Assembly (NCBI RefSeq): GCF_021389975.1
Contig: NZ_CP089981.1
Span: 1,885,501-1,949,500, forward strand
From: Fulvivirga ulvae
GTDB taxonomy: Bacteria; Bacteroidota; Bacteroidia; Cytophagales; Cyclobacteriaceae
Reading direction: 5' to 3'
Length of the DNA stretch: 64,000 nucleotides
The notes beneath the pieces are model-generated. The model had not been told where the DNA came from. It searched no databases and saw nothing but the letters and a program-made list of their open reading frames with translations. Numbering within the stretch: position 1 is the first letter of the stretch; each line of letters starts with the position of its first letter. The translations under genes and the position numbers were made by a program. Positions 35,032-43,400 of the stretch are shown here, in pieces.

Positions 35032-35116
35032 CCGAAGCCTTCACCCATGAGCAAAAATCAAAAACAAGTTATAAGTTTACTCCTTTCCTTACCTTTACAT
35101 TTTCAAATTAAAAAAC

Positions 35117-35827
35117 ATGTCGAAAGGTCAGCTCTATCTCATTCCTACAGTAATTTCTGAAAAGCAAACAGACGTAATCCCCGAGCAGGTAAGGCAGGTG
35201 GTAAAGCACACGGACTACTTTCTGGTAGAAAACCTTAGAACCGCCAGGCGCTTTATCAGTAGCCTGAAACTCGGTTTGAACATAGAAGAACTACATTTTG
35301 AACTACTGGATAAAAATACCCCGGTAATCGAGGTTGAGAGGTTGATGAAACCCGTATTTGAGGGAAGAAATATAGGGGTACTCTCAGAGTCCGGTTGCCC
35401 GGGAATAGCAGACCCGGGGTCGGCGGCAGTTAAATATGCACATGCCCATAACATTAAAGTGGTGCCATTAGTCGGGCCTTCATCCATATTCCTGTCACTT
35501 ATGGCCTCAGGTTTTAACGGTCAGAATTTTACCTTTCACGGCTATCTTCCCATAGATAAAAAAGCCCTGGAGGGCACCATCAGGCAATTAGAAAATGAGT
35601 CGCGAAAAAATAACCAGACACAGATATTTATAGAAGCCCCTTACCGCAACAATCAACTGTTGGAAAACCTGATTAAAACCTGCCATCAGGAAACGTCGCT
35701 ATGTGTGGCCAGGGATATTTCAGGGGATGAAGAATATATTAAAACGGCAAAGGTAAAAGACTGGAAATCAATACAAGTCGAACTTCACAAAGTGCCCACT
35801 GTGTTTTTACTGCATGTCGCGCAATAA
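35117..35827 (+). CDS. RsmI-like SAM-dependent methylase (tetrapyrrole methylase fold)
   Basis: A 236-residue protein of the tetrapyrrole-methylase superfamily: the SAM-binding SESGCPGIADPGS and VPLVGPSSIFLSLMASG segments are the RsmI pattern. Canonical RsmI, which 2'-O-methylates C1402 of 16S rRNA, is longer (about 280) and has a different N-terminus (GTLYVVATPIGN); here the N-terminus is GQLYLIPTVIS, so this is the short paralogue frequent in Bacteroidota. Substrate is unproven. It lies upstream of metK, which makes SAM; this may be coincidence. Confidence 0.82.
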   Translation: MSKGQLYLIPTVISEKQTDVIPEQVRQVVKHTDYFLVENLRTARRFISSLKLGLNIEELHFELLDKNTPVIEVERLMKPVFEGRNIGVLSESGCPGIADPGSAAVKYAHAHNIKVVPLVGPSSIFLSLMASGFNGQNFTFHGYLPIDKKALEGTIRQLENESRKNNQTQIFIEAPYRNNQLLENLIKTCHQETSLCVARDISGDEEYIKTAKVKDWKSIQVELHKVPTVFLLHVAQ

Positions 35828-35878
35828 CATTTTAATGTTATTATTTTTGGGCGGATTTTATTTTAAGCACATTTGACC

Positions 35879-35886
35879 TAAATTTG
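35879..35886 (+). promoter_or_regulatory. Bacteroidota-type -7 element before metK
   Basis: TAAATTTG matches TAnnTTTG, 45 bases before the metK ATG. A clear -33 partner was not seen. No SAM riboswitch fold is apparent in the 100-base leader. Confidence 0.4.
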
Positions 35887-35931
35887 TGCGCTTTAAAACG
35901 CTTACGATATTCATTTAAAATAAAATAATAC

Positions 35932-37188
35932 ATGCCTTATCTATTTACCTCCGAGTCCGTGTCTGAAGGACACCCGGACAAAATTGCAGATCAGATTTCT
36001 GATGCTTTAATTGATAACTTTCTGGCATTTGACAAAAACTCAAAGGTAGCTTGTGAAACTTTGGTAACTACCGGTCTTACAGTACTTAGTGGCGAGGTTA
36101 AATCTGAGGCATATCTTGATGTACAGCAGATCGCCAGGAACGTGATCAACAGAATTGGTTATACCAAAGGAGAATACATGTTTGACGGTAACTCTTGTGG
36201 TGTAATATCTGCTATCCATGAGCAATCTCCTGATATCAATCAGGGTGTGGATCGCAGCAACCCGGAAGAGCAAGGTGCAGGAGACCAGGGAATGATGTTT
36301 GGTTACGCTACAAGCGAAACAGATGACTACATGCCATTGGCCCTTGACCTTAGTCATAAGCTCCTGATAGAGCTTTCCAGGCTTAGAAAAGAGAACAAAG
36401 AGATTACTTACCTTCGCCCTGATGCCAAATCGCAGGTTACAATAGAATACTCTGACGACAATATCCCACAGAGAATTGATGCCATTGTGGTTTCCACTCA
36501 GCATGATGAATTCGGCACTGAGGAAGAAATGCTAAAGAAGATAAAGGCGGACATCATCAACATACTTATCCCTCGCGTTAAAGCTCAGTTGAAGCCGGAA
36601 ATCCAGAAGCTTTTCAATGATGACATCAAATACCACATCAACCCTACCGGTAAGTTTGTGATTGGTGGCCCTCATGGTGATACCGGACTTACAGGAAGAA
36701 AGATCATTGTTGATACCTACGGAGGTAAAGGAGCTCATGGCGGCGGAGCTTTTTCAGGTAAGGACCCTTCAAAGGTTGACCGCTCTGCGGCTTATGCTAC
36801 CAGGCATATTGCCAAAAACCTCGTAGCTGCTGGTGTAGCTGATGAAATATTGGTGCAGGTGTCCTACGCCATTGGTGTAGTTGAGCCAATGGGCATATTT
36901 ATTAATACTTACGGCTCAGCCAAAGTAGATATGAAGGATGGCGAAATAGCCAAAAAAGTGCAGGAGATCTTTGATATGAGACCTTATTCCATTGAGCAAA
37001 GATTAAAGCTTAGAAACCCGATCTATTCAGAAACAGCGGCCTATGGTCATATGGGAAGGCCATGCGAAAAAGTCACTAAAAAGTTTGTATCACCAAGCGG
37101 ACAGGAAGTGGAAATGGAAGTAGAATTGTTCCCTTGGGAAAAGCTTGATTATGTAGTTCAGGTGAAAGAAAAATTTGGTATCAAATAA
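35932..37188 (+). CDS. metK: S-adenosylmethionine synthetase
   Basis: A 418-residue methionine adenosyltransferase with all signature segments: TSESVSEGHPDKIADQISDA at the start, GAGDQGMMFGYA, and the phosphate loop GGGAFSGKDPSKVDRSAAY. It makes SAM from ATP and methionine, and should be essential. It is monocistronic, ending at a strong bidirectional terminator. An internal stretch of about 25 residues longer than the E. coli enzyme lies in the middle domain, as in other Bacteroidota. Confidence 0.97.
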   Translation: MPYLFTSESVSEGHPDKIADQISDALIDNFLAFDKNSKVACETLVTTGLTVLSGEVKSEAYLDVQQIARNVINRIGYTKGEYMFDGNSCGVISAIHEQSPDINQGVDRSNPEEQGAGDQGMMFGYATSETDDYMPLALDLSHKLLIELSRLRKENKEITYLRPDAKSQVTIEYSDDNIPQRIDAIVVSTQHDEFGTEEEMLKKIKADIINILIPRVKAQLKPEIQKLFNDDIKYHINPTGKFVIGGPHGDTGLTGRKIIVDTYGGKGAHGGGAFSGKDPSKVDRSAAYATRHIAKNLVAAGVADEILVQVSYAIGVVEPMGIFINTYGSAKVDMKDGEIAKKVQEIFDMRPYSIEQRLKLRNPIYSETAAYGHMGRPCEKVTKKFVSPSGQEVEMEVELFPWEKLDYVVQVKEKFGIK

Positions 37189-37203
37189 ACAATCTAAGGA
37201 ATA

Positions 37204-37233
37204 AAAAAGGGCTTGAAATTCAAGCCCTTTTTT
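37204..37233. terminator. Bidirectional terminator between metK and hpf
   Basis: The stem GGGCTTGAA/TTCAAGCCC is flanked by A-tracts on the left and T-tracts on the right, so it can end metK on the plus strand and the rpsU-recombinase-hpf transcript on the minus strand. Confidence 0.9.
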
Positions 37234-37256
37234 ATTATATATCAATTAGACTAAAA

Positions 37257-37553
37257 TTAATGTGCCATTTGCTTAACCTTAAACTTTCTTAGCTGTCTTC
37301 GCAGCGCTTCAGTAGCCAGGTCGGTAGCCTCTTCAAATGATTTTGCTTCCTCTTTAGCAAAAAGTTGACTCCCGGGTATATTTAATTTAATCTCTACTGT
37401 TTTATTTTCAATTCCGGAATTATTCAATCTTAAAAACACTTCTCCATCAACTACACGGTCATAGAAGGTTTCCAGTTTATCTACTTTTTTCTGGATGAAA
37501 TCGATAAGCTTCTGATCAGCATCGAAGTGAATTGAATGCATTTGTAACTTCAT
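37257..37553 (-). CDS. hpf: Ribosome hibernation promoting factor (short form)
   Basis: A 98-residue HPF/RaiA-type protein: MQMHSIHFDADQKLIDFIQKKVDKLE-type start, then VDGEVFLRLNN and a C-terminal EATDLATEALRRQLRKFKV helix. It binds the 30S subunit at the mRNA/tRNA channel and stabilises idle ribosomes. It is the short form without the C-terminal dimerising domain. It follows the tyrosine recombinase gene by 29 bases, in the operon rpsU-recombinase-hpf that is conserved in Bacteroidota. Confidence 0.9.
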   Translation of the reverse strand: MKLQMHSIHFDADQKLIDFIQKKVDKLETFYDRVVDGEVFLRLNNSGIENKTVEIKLNIPGSQLFAKEEAKSFEEATDLATEALRRQLRKFKVKQMAH

Positions 37554-37582
37554 AGTAGTAAAGTTTAAAAGATTAGAAAATG

Positions 37583-38464
37583 TTAAGCCTTAGGGTGCGC
37601 TTGGTCGAAGACCTTCTTCAGTTTATCGAGCGAATTATGCGTGTAGACTTGTGTTGCGGCCAGGCTTGTATGCCCCAACAGATCCTTAACGGCATTGAGC
37701 TCGGCTCCCTTGTTCAGGAGGTGCGTAGCAAACGTATGGCGCAATACGTGGGGACTACGCTTTTCAATTGTCGTAAATAGATTTAAGTATTTTTTTACTG
37801 TTCTGTAAATCACCATAGGATAGCAAGCTTCTCCATTTTCTGTAACGAGCAACTCACCACCTTCGTTTTGCAAACCCTGACTATTTTTTGCTGCCAGGTA
37901 CTGTTCTATCACATGCTCCAGACTAACAGAAAAAGGGATCATTCTTTCCTTGTTCCTCTTGCCCAAAACCTTGAGCGTTCTGTTAGTAAAATTTATATCT
38001 ATAGTCTTTAACGAAATCAGTTCCGATAATCGTATGCCGGTCCCGTATAGAAGTTCCAATATCAGCCTATCACGGCTGCCACCGAAATCCTGGCTGAACT
38101 CGCACTGATCCAATAATCTGGTAATATCATTCTCCTGCACAAACTGTGGCAACTGCTTGTTGGTCTTAAGCACTCTGATCTTAAGCATAGGATCTTTTAC
38201 AATATGCTCTCTTCTTAAAAGGAATTTATAAAAAGATCTCAAACATGCTATTTTACGATTTACGGAGCGGGCATCCATTCCTCCATCAACCAGGCTTACA
38301 ATCCAGCCACGTACAACGCCGTGATTGGCTGTAGCAGCATCAATTTCAGGAAAATTGTTTTGAATGAATTCTTCGAATTGGCTTAAGTCATTTTCATACG
38401 AGGTGATCGTATGTTTACTGTAGCGCTTTTCGTACTGAAGGTATTTAAGGAAGGTTTCCCGCAT
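37583..38464 (-). CDS. Tyrosine recombinase, XerC/XerD type
   Basis: A 293-residue recombinase with a complete active site: R145 (GTGIRLSEL), K169 (VLGKRNKER), H239 and R242 (SPHVLRHTFATHLL), H265 (LLGHTSLAATQ) and Y274 (QVYTHNS). The N-terminal SAM-like core-binding domain spans about 1-90. Size and motif spacing are those of the housekeeping XerC/D proteins that resolve chromosome dimers at dif rather than a phage integrase, and the position between rpsU and hpf is the usual chromosomal one. No dif site was searched for successfully in this window. Confidence 0.92.
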   Translation of the reverse strand: MRETFLKYLQYEKRYSKHTITSYENDLSQFEEFIQNNFPEIDAATANHGVVRGWIVSLVDGGMDARSVNRKIACLRSFYKFLLRREHIVKDPMLKIRVLKTNKQLPQFVQENDITRLLDQCEFSQDFGGSRDRLILELLYGTGIRLSELISLKTIDINFTNRTLKVLGKRNKERMIPFSVSLEHVIEQYLAAKNSQGLQNEGGELLVTENGEACYPMVIYRTVKKYLNLFTTIEKRSPHVLRHTFATHLLNKGAELNAVKDLLGHTSLAATQVYTHNSLDKLKKVFDQAHPKA

Positions 38465-38536
38465 AAAAAAATAGTACTACTCAATTGAACCTGAGTAGTA
38501 CTAATTTAATAAATTCAAACGGGAATAAATAGCTGA

Positions 38537-38731
38537 TTAATAATTTTCTTCAGCGTATTTTTTCTGTCTATATTTTGCCTTAATTATTTCGTTTCTTCTT
38601 TGAACGGAAGGCTTTTCATAGAAAGTTCTACCTCTGAGTTCTTTTAATACACCAGTTTTCTCAAACTTCTTTTTGAATCTCTTTAGAGCTTTCTCTATTG
38701 ACTCGTTTTCTTTTACGTTAACTACGATCAT
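38537..38731 (-). CDS. rpsU: 30S ribosomal protein bS21
   Basis: A 64-residue basic protein with the bS21 pattern: MIVVNVKENESIEKALKRFK, then KTGVLKELRGRTFYEKPSVQRR. In Bacteroidota ribosomes bS21, with bS6 and bS18, holds the 3' end of 16S rRNA so that the anti-SD is hidden (established for Flavobacterium johnsoniae). It is the first gene of the operon with the recombinase and hpf. Its start is preceded by an exceptionally long SD (next entry), which agrees with the reported autoregulation of rpsU by ribosomes that lack bS21. Confidence 0.96.
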   Translation of the reverse strand: MIVVNVKENESIEKALKRFKKKFEKTGVLKELRGRTFYEKPSVQRRNEIIKAKYRQKKYAEENY

Positions 38732-38738
38732 TTTTATA

Positions 38739-38749
38739 CACCTCCTTTC
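38739..38749 (-). promoter_or_regulatory. Eleven-base Shine-Dalgarno sequence before rpsU
   Basis: GAAAGGAGGTG is fully complementary to CACCUCCUUUC at the 3' end of bacterial 16S rRNA; GGAGG ends nine bases before the ATG. Other starts I inspected here, apart from hsp20, have only A-rich leaders. Confidence 0.9.
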
Positions 38750-38800
38750 AAATGAACTGCAAAATTAAGAAAAAAAAGTTTATTAACAAATGTATCAGGA

Positions 38801-39550
38801 TCAACCTGCAGTCCAGCTACCTGTACTGCTCACTGCGCCTGTTCCATCATAGTAAGTCCAGCTTCCGCTGCCGTCAGCACTCCAAATATATTCTATCTGA
38901 ATAATGTCATTGTCATAGCTCTCCATATAACCTGATCCATCCGCTCTTACTTCAAATATGAAGTAATAACCCCACGAAGGATAATTATATTCGCCATAAA
39001 TGCTTCCGTCGTTTCTGATCTCATACTCATACGTAAATATCTCCACACGTGTATCAACAGAAAAATCCAGCATTACAAATGAGCCAGATTTACCATCTTT
39101 AGCCTGTGTTCCTTCAAACCACTTGTAATATGGCCCGCCGGTCTCTCTGAAAAAGATCTCAAAGAAATAGGAGTTGTCCAATTCGGTAATTTGATAAGCT
39201 ATAGACCCTCCCTGATATGACCACTCATAGGTCACCATATTAGCATTCACCCGTCCGTTTGCCGGTTCAATTGGATTACCCAATTTTGTAGCTCCATCCG
39301 GTATGGTAAAAAGAGAGCTGTAAGCTCCAATGCTTGAGGTCATGCTTTCAATCATGCTACTTACAGCCTGAGCTTCAGCACTAGTTGAATTCTTTAAGCC
39401 TTCAGGAATAGATATTTTGTTTTCTTCGCTGAATACTGCAAGCTCTACTTCTTCTAAAGAAGGTTCGGGGTCATCCTTATCACCACATGATACGGCTACA
39501 AGAGCCAGGCAAAACAGGACAAACAGTTTTTGTAAATTTTTAATGTTCAT
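38801..39550 (-). CDS. Hypothetical lipoprotein, paralogue of the one at 44139
   Basis: A 249-residue lipoprotein (lipobox VAVSC at about residue 22). After an acidic linker and a helical SSMIESMTSSIG region, the second half is rich in aromatic beta strands and glycine: VTYEWSYQGGSIAYQI, KWFEGTQAKDGKSGSF and IEYIWSADGSGSWTYYDGTG. These line up in order with segments of the lipoprotein encoded at 44139-44924, so the two are probably paralogues. No known family is recognised. A porin-like or lipid-binding barrel is possible but unproven. Confidence 0.75.
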   Translation of the reverse strand: MNIKNLQKLFVLFCLALVAVSCGDKDDPEPSLEEVELAVFSEENKISIPEGLKNSTSAEAQAVSSMIESMTSSIGAYSSLFTIPDGATKLGNPIEPANGRVNANMVTYEWSYQGGSIAYQITELDNSYFFEIFFRETGGPYYKWFEGTQAKDGKSGSFVMLDFSVDTRVEIFTYEYEIRNDGSIYGEYNYPSWGYYFIFEVRADGSGYMESYDNDIIQIEYIWSADGSGSWTYYDGTGAVSSTGSWTAG

Positions 39551-39674
39551 AGTGTTTTAGTTTATTCTTTTTCTACCATTAAATTAAAATAAATAAATGA
39601 TAAAAGTAAATTTTGATTATTAAGAGTCAGAATTTTCTTGTTATCAACATGTATAACTATAAAAATAAGCCAAT

Positions 39675-39698
39675 AAAAAAGCCTCCAAGAGGAGGCCT
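39675..39698 (-). terminator. Terminator of the acyl-CoA dehydrogenase gene
   Basis: GCCTCC-AAGA-GGAGGC with an A6 tract on the left gives a hairpin followed by U6 on the minus strand, about 30 bases beyond the stop codon. Confidence 0.85.
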
Positions 39699-39726
39699 TC
39701 TTACAACTTAACTTGAACTATAAACT

Positions 39727-40896
39727 CTATTTTAAAAGAGATCTTGAAATTACAAGTTTCTGAATTTCCGATGTGCCCTCTCCGATTGTGCAAAGTTTGG
39801 AATCACGATAAAACTTCTCAGCAGGATAGTCCTTGGTATAACCATATCCTCCAAATATCTGCACTGCATCCGTAGAGTTTTCTACAGCTACCTCGGAGGC
39901 GTAATACTTAGCCATTGCCGATTCCTTATTTACCGATTTGCCTTTGTTCTTAAGGTCAGCTGCCTGATGGGTCAGTAATTTGGCAGCTTCCACTTTTGTT
40001 GCCATATCAGCCAACTTAAAGGCTATACCCTGAAACTTTGAAATGGGTTGATTAAACTGATGCCTCTCTTTAGAATATTGCAAAGCAACATCCAACGCCC
40101 CCTGCGCAATACCAAGGCTTAAAGCCGCAATACTGATTCTTCCTCCGTCCAGCACCTTCATGGCCTGAATAAACCCTTCTCCAACTTCTCCTATTATATT
40201 ATCCTTATGCACCCGGCAGTTGTCAAAAATGAGCTCAGTAGTTTCAGAAGCCCGCATACCTAGTTTATTTTCTTTTCGTCCGGCAGAAAAGCCTTGTGTT
40301 CCCTTTTCTATTATAAATGCCGTCATTCCATGAGAGTCTCCCACCTCTCCTGTCCTTACTATTACAACTGCTACATTACCAGACTTGCCATGTGTAATAA
40401 AATTTTTGGCGCCATTGATTACAAAGTGGTCACCATCCTTTTCGGCAACGGTTCTCATGTTACCTGCATCTGAGCCTGTATTCGGTTCTGTAAGACCCCA
40501 TGCACCTATCCATTCGGCAGTAGCCAATTTAGGAAGATATTTTCGCTTTTGCTCTTCGCTTCCAAACTGCAGGATATGCCCTGTACACAGTGAGTTATGG
40601 GCAGCCATAGACAAACCAATGGATCCGTCTATTCTGGAAAGTTCGGAGATAGCCGTTACATACTCATGATAACCGAAGCCAGAACCCCCGTACTCCTGAG
40701 GAACTAAAACTCCCATCAGGCCCAAACTTCCCAGTTTTTTAAACAGCTCTACGGGAAACTCCTGGGTTTCATCCCATTCCATCATTTTAGGACGAATTTC
40801 CTTATCGCCAAAGTCACGGATCATCTGGGCAATCATCCTTTGATTTTCACTTTCTTCAAAGCCCATGGTAGGTTTTTCTTCAGATACAGCTTGCAT
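39727..40896 (-). CDS. Acyl-CoA dehydrogenase
   Basis: A 389-residue FAD-dependent acyl-CoA dehydrogenase of the short/medium-chain type. Recognisable segments are the FAD/substrate stretch AWGLTEPNTGSDAGNMRT, the NGAKNFITHG loop, and the C-terminal QIFGGYGYTKDYPAEKFYRDSKL and IGEGTSEIQ. The catalytic base is expected in the EGTSEIQ-type region, as in most members. It introduces the first double bond in beta-oxidation or branched-chain amino-acid breakdown. It stands alone on the minus strand with an ACCAAAC/GTTTGGT inverted repeat upstream. Confidence 0.93.
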   Translation of the reverse strand: MQAVSEEKPTMGFEESENQRMIAQMIRDFGDKEIRPKMMEWDETQEFPVELFKKLGSLGLMGVLVPQEYGGSGFGYHEYVTAISELSRIDGSIGLSMAAHNSLCTGHILQFGSEEQKRKYLPKLATAEWIGAWGLTEPNTGSDAGNMRTVAEKDGDHFVINGAKNFITHGKSGNVAVVIVRTGEVGDSHGMTAFIIEKGTQGFSAGRKENKLGMRASETTELIFDNCRVHKDNIIGEVGEGFIQAMKVLDGGRISIAALSLGIAQGALDVALQYSKERHQFNQPISKFQGIAFKLADMATKVEAAKLLTHQAADLKNKGKSVNKESAMAKYYASEVAVENSTDAVQIFGGYGYTKDYPAEKFYRDSKLCTIGEGTSEIQKLVISRSLLK

Positions 40897-40959
40897 ATTT
40901 TCTCTTAATAAATGGATTTCAAACGATTTCTAAACAAAGATAGTTATTAAAATTTGTCA

Positions 40960-40981
40960 ACCAAACGAATGTTAGTTTGGT
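40960..40981. promoter_or_regulatory. Inverted repeat upstream of acyl-CoA dehydrogenase
   Basis: ACCAAAC-GAATGTTA-GTTTGGT is a perfect 7-bp inverted repeat with 8-base spacer, 64 bases before the start codon. The size fits a TetR-type operator; no regulator gene is adjacent. Confidence 0.4.
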
Positions 40982-41042
40982 AACCTTTTTTTAACAATTT
41001 ATGAAACTTCCATGTTGATAAGGATTTAAAGTAATTATCAAC

Positions 41043-41050
41043 TATTTTTG
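41043..41050 (+). promoter_or_regulatory. Possible -7 element before the UDP-glucose dehydrogenase gene
   Basis: TATTTTTG fits TAnnTTTG and lies 51 bases before the ATG at 41102. No convincing -33 element was seen. Confidence 0.3.
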
Positions 41051-41101
41051 ACGCTTCATTCGTAGCAACTGAAAACCTAAAACACTGAAAATTAGAAAAA
41101 A

Positions 41102-42415
41102 ATGAAAATAGCAGTAGTCGGAACAGGTTATGTGGGTCTCGTAACTGGCACATGTTTTGCCGAGACCGGAAATACCGTATCATGCATAGACATTGATGAG
41201 AAAAAAGTTAATAGCCTGAAGAATGGGAAGATAACCATTTACGAACCTGGACTGGAAGTAATCTTCGAACGCAACCTGTCTCAGGGAAGACTAAGTTTCA
41301 CTACAGACCTTAAAGAAGGTATTGAAGGAGCTAAAATTATTTTCCTTGCCCTGCCCACACCTCCCGGTGAAGATGGCTCTGCTGATTTGCAGTATGTATT
41401 GAAAGTTGCAGAGGATCTCGGCCCTCTTTTGAAAGATTATGCAGTGATAGTAGATAAAAGTACTGTTCCAGTAGGAACTGCAGAAAAAGTGAGAGCCAAA
41501 ATTGCCCAGAATGCAAAAGTAGATTTTGATGTGGTTTCCAATCCTGAATTTTTAAGAGAAGGAGTTGCTGTTGACGATTTCATGAAACCTGACAGGGTAG
41601 TGATTGGAACTAACTCTGAGAAGGCCCGAAAGCTGATGGAAACATTATATGCTCCGCTAGTAAGACAGGGAAATCCCGTGATCTTTATGGATGAGAAATC
41701 TGCCGAGCTTACAAAATACGCTGCTAATTCTTTTCTTGCTACCAAGATCACCTTCATGAACGAGATTGCCAATATGTGTGAGTTACTGGGGGCAGATGTA
41801 GACGCAGTAAGAAAAGGTGTAGGTACAGACAGCAGAATTGGAAAGAGGTTTTTATTTGCAGGTATCGGATACGGAGGAAGCTGCTTCCCTAAAGACGTGC
41901 AGGCTTTGGCCAAATCCGCAGAGCAGGTAAATTATGATTTTCGCATATTAAAATCTGTAATGGACGTTAACGAAGATCAAAAGACTAAGCTCATCCCACG
42001 TATTAAAGAGTACTTTGGTGGTGACCTTACCGGCAAGACCATCGCTATCTGGGGCTTATCTTTCAAACCATATACTGATGACATTCGCGAAGCCCCTGCA
42101 CTTTATAATATAGAACAACTCCTGGCCGCAGGTGCGGAAATAAAAGCCTATGACCCGGAAGCCATGGAAAATGTGAGAAACCAGATCGGTGAGAAGATCA
42201 CCTTCTGCCATGATGCTTACTCTGCTGTGAATAATGCTGATGCACTGTTGGTAGCTACAGAATGGCCGGTATTCAGAACCCCAGACTTCGACAAGCTTTC
42301 AACATTATTGAAAAATAAAGTGATTTTCGACGGTAGAAACCTTTATTCTTTGGAAGAAATGAAAGAACTTGGGTTCACATATGTAAGTATAGGTAGAGAG
42401 ACAATCAATGGATAA
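41102..42415 (+). CDS. ugd: UDP-glucose 6-dehydrogenase
   Basis: A 437-residue enzyme that oxidises UDP-glucose twice to UDP-glucuronate using NAD. The N-terminal Rossmann motif is VVGTGYVGLVTG, the catalytic cysteine is C261 in GYGGSCFPKD, and KYAANSFLATKI carries the conserved lysine and asparagine. It is the first gene of an operon: the UDP-glucuronate decarboxylase start overlaps its stop by 8 bases. The product feeds the next enzyme to give UDP-xylose. Confidence 0.95.
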   Translation: MKIAVVGTGYVGLVTGTCFAETGNTVSCIDIDEKKVNSLKNGKITIYEPGLEVIFERNLSQGRLSFTTDLKEGIEGAKIIFLALPTPPGEDGSADLQYVLKVAEDLGPLLKDYAVIVDKSTVPVGTAEKVRAKIAQNAKVDFDVVSNPEFLREGVAVDDFMKPDRVVIGTNSEKARKLMETLYAPLVRQGNPVIFMDEKSAELTKYAANSFLATKITFMNEIANMCELLGADVDAVRKGVGTDSRIGKRFLFAGIGYGGSCFPKDVQALAKSAEQVNYDFRILKSVMDVNEDQKTKLIPRIKEYFGGDLTGKTIAIWGLSFKPYTDDIREAPALYNIEQLLAAGAEIKAYDPEAMENVRNQIGEKITFCHDAYSAVNNADALLVATEWPVFRTPDFDKLSTLLKNKVIFDGRNLYSLEEMKELGFTYVSIGRETING

Positions 42416-43400
42416 GAAAGTAGTTTTAATAACAGGAGCCGCGGGATTCCTCGGCTCACATCTTTGCGACCGTTTCATCAGTGAGGGTTTTAAAGTTATC
42501 GGTATGGACAATCTCATCACCGGTAATCTTAAAAATATAGAACATCTTTTTAAGTTAAAGGATTTTGAATTCTACCATCACGATGTTTCCAATTTTGTTC
42601 ACGTTTCGGGCAAGCTTGATTATATCTTGCACTTTGCCTCTCCTGCGAGCCCAATCGATTATTTGAAGATCCCAATCCAAACCTTAAAAGTAGGTTCTCT
42701 GGGCACGCATAACCTCCTTGGTCTGGCCAAGGCTAAAAATGCACGAATGCTGATAGCATCCACCTCAGAAGTTTACGGAGACCCTTTGGTTCATCCGCAA
42801 ACCGAAGAGTACTATGGCAATGTAAATCCCATCGGTCCAAGAGGTGTATATGATGAGGCCAAGCGTTTCCAGGAGGCCATGACTATGGCTTACCACACCT
42901 ATCATGGACTGGAGACGCGCATTGTAAGAATATTTAATACCTATGGGCCAAGAATGCGTCTGAATGATGGCCGTGTACTGCCTGCTTTTATCGGACAGGC
43001 TCTTCGCGGCGAGGACCTTACCGTATTCGGTGAAGGCTCTCAAACCAGGTCGTTTTGCTATGTAGATGACCTCGTTGAAGGTATCTACCGCTTACTATTT
43101 AGCGATTATCCATACCCGGTAAACATTGGTAATCCTGATGAAATCACAATCAAAGAATTTGCTGAAGAGATCATCAAGCTTACAGGCACAGATCAAAAGG
43201 TGACTTACAAACCACTTCCAAAAGATGATCCGATGCAGCGTCAGCCAAATATTGACAAAGCACGGGAAATACTGAAATGGGAGCCAAAAGTAAACAGGGC
43301 AGAAGGGTTGAAGATCACTTACGATTATTTCAAGACTTTATCCGATGAAGAGTTGTACTCCAAAGAGCACAACACGTTTGATGAATATATCAAGAAGTAA
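42408..43400 (+). CDS. UDP-glucuronate decarboxylase (UDP-xylose synthase)
   Basis: A 330-residue extended SDR protein with GAAGFLGSHL (10-19), catalytic YxxxK at Y148/K152 (GVYDEAKR) and the UXS-typical SPASPIDYL and STSEVYGDPLVHPQ segments, plus the TYGPRMRLNDGRV loop. It decarboxylates UDP-glucuronate to UDP-xylose and acts directly after Ugd. UDP-xylose would supply pentose for surface polysaccharide or lipopolysaccharide. No glycosyltransferase is nearby. It ends in a TAATG overlap with the DUF2461 gene. Confidence 0.93.
   Translation: MDKKVVLITGAAGFLGSHLCDRFISEGFKVIGMDNLITGNLKNIEHLFKLKDFEFYHHDVSNFVHVSGKLDYILHFASPASPIDYLKIPIQTLKVGSLGTHNLLGLAKAKNARMLIASTSEVYGDPLVHPQTEEYYGNVNPIGPRGVYDEAKRFQEAMTMAYHTYHGLETRIVRIFNTYGPRMRLNDGRVLPAFIGQALRGEDLTVFGEGSQTRSFCYVDDLVEGIYRLLFSDYPYPVNIGNPDEITIKEFAEEIIKLTGTDQKVTYKPLPKDDPMQRQPNIDKAREILKWEPKVNRAEGLKITYDYFKTLSDEELYSKEHNTFDEYIKK

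Noticed and set aside
35828..35931. SAM riboswitch upstream of metK
   Set aside because: The 100-base leader is AT-rich and shows none of the stems or conserved cores of the known SAM riboswitch classes.
36040..36504. Minus-strand frame within metK
   Set aside because: It is the antisense of a highly conserved enzyme and has no start context or homology features.
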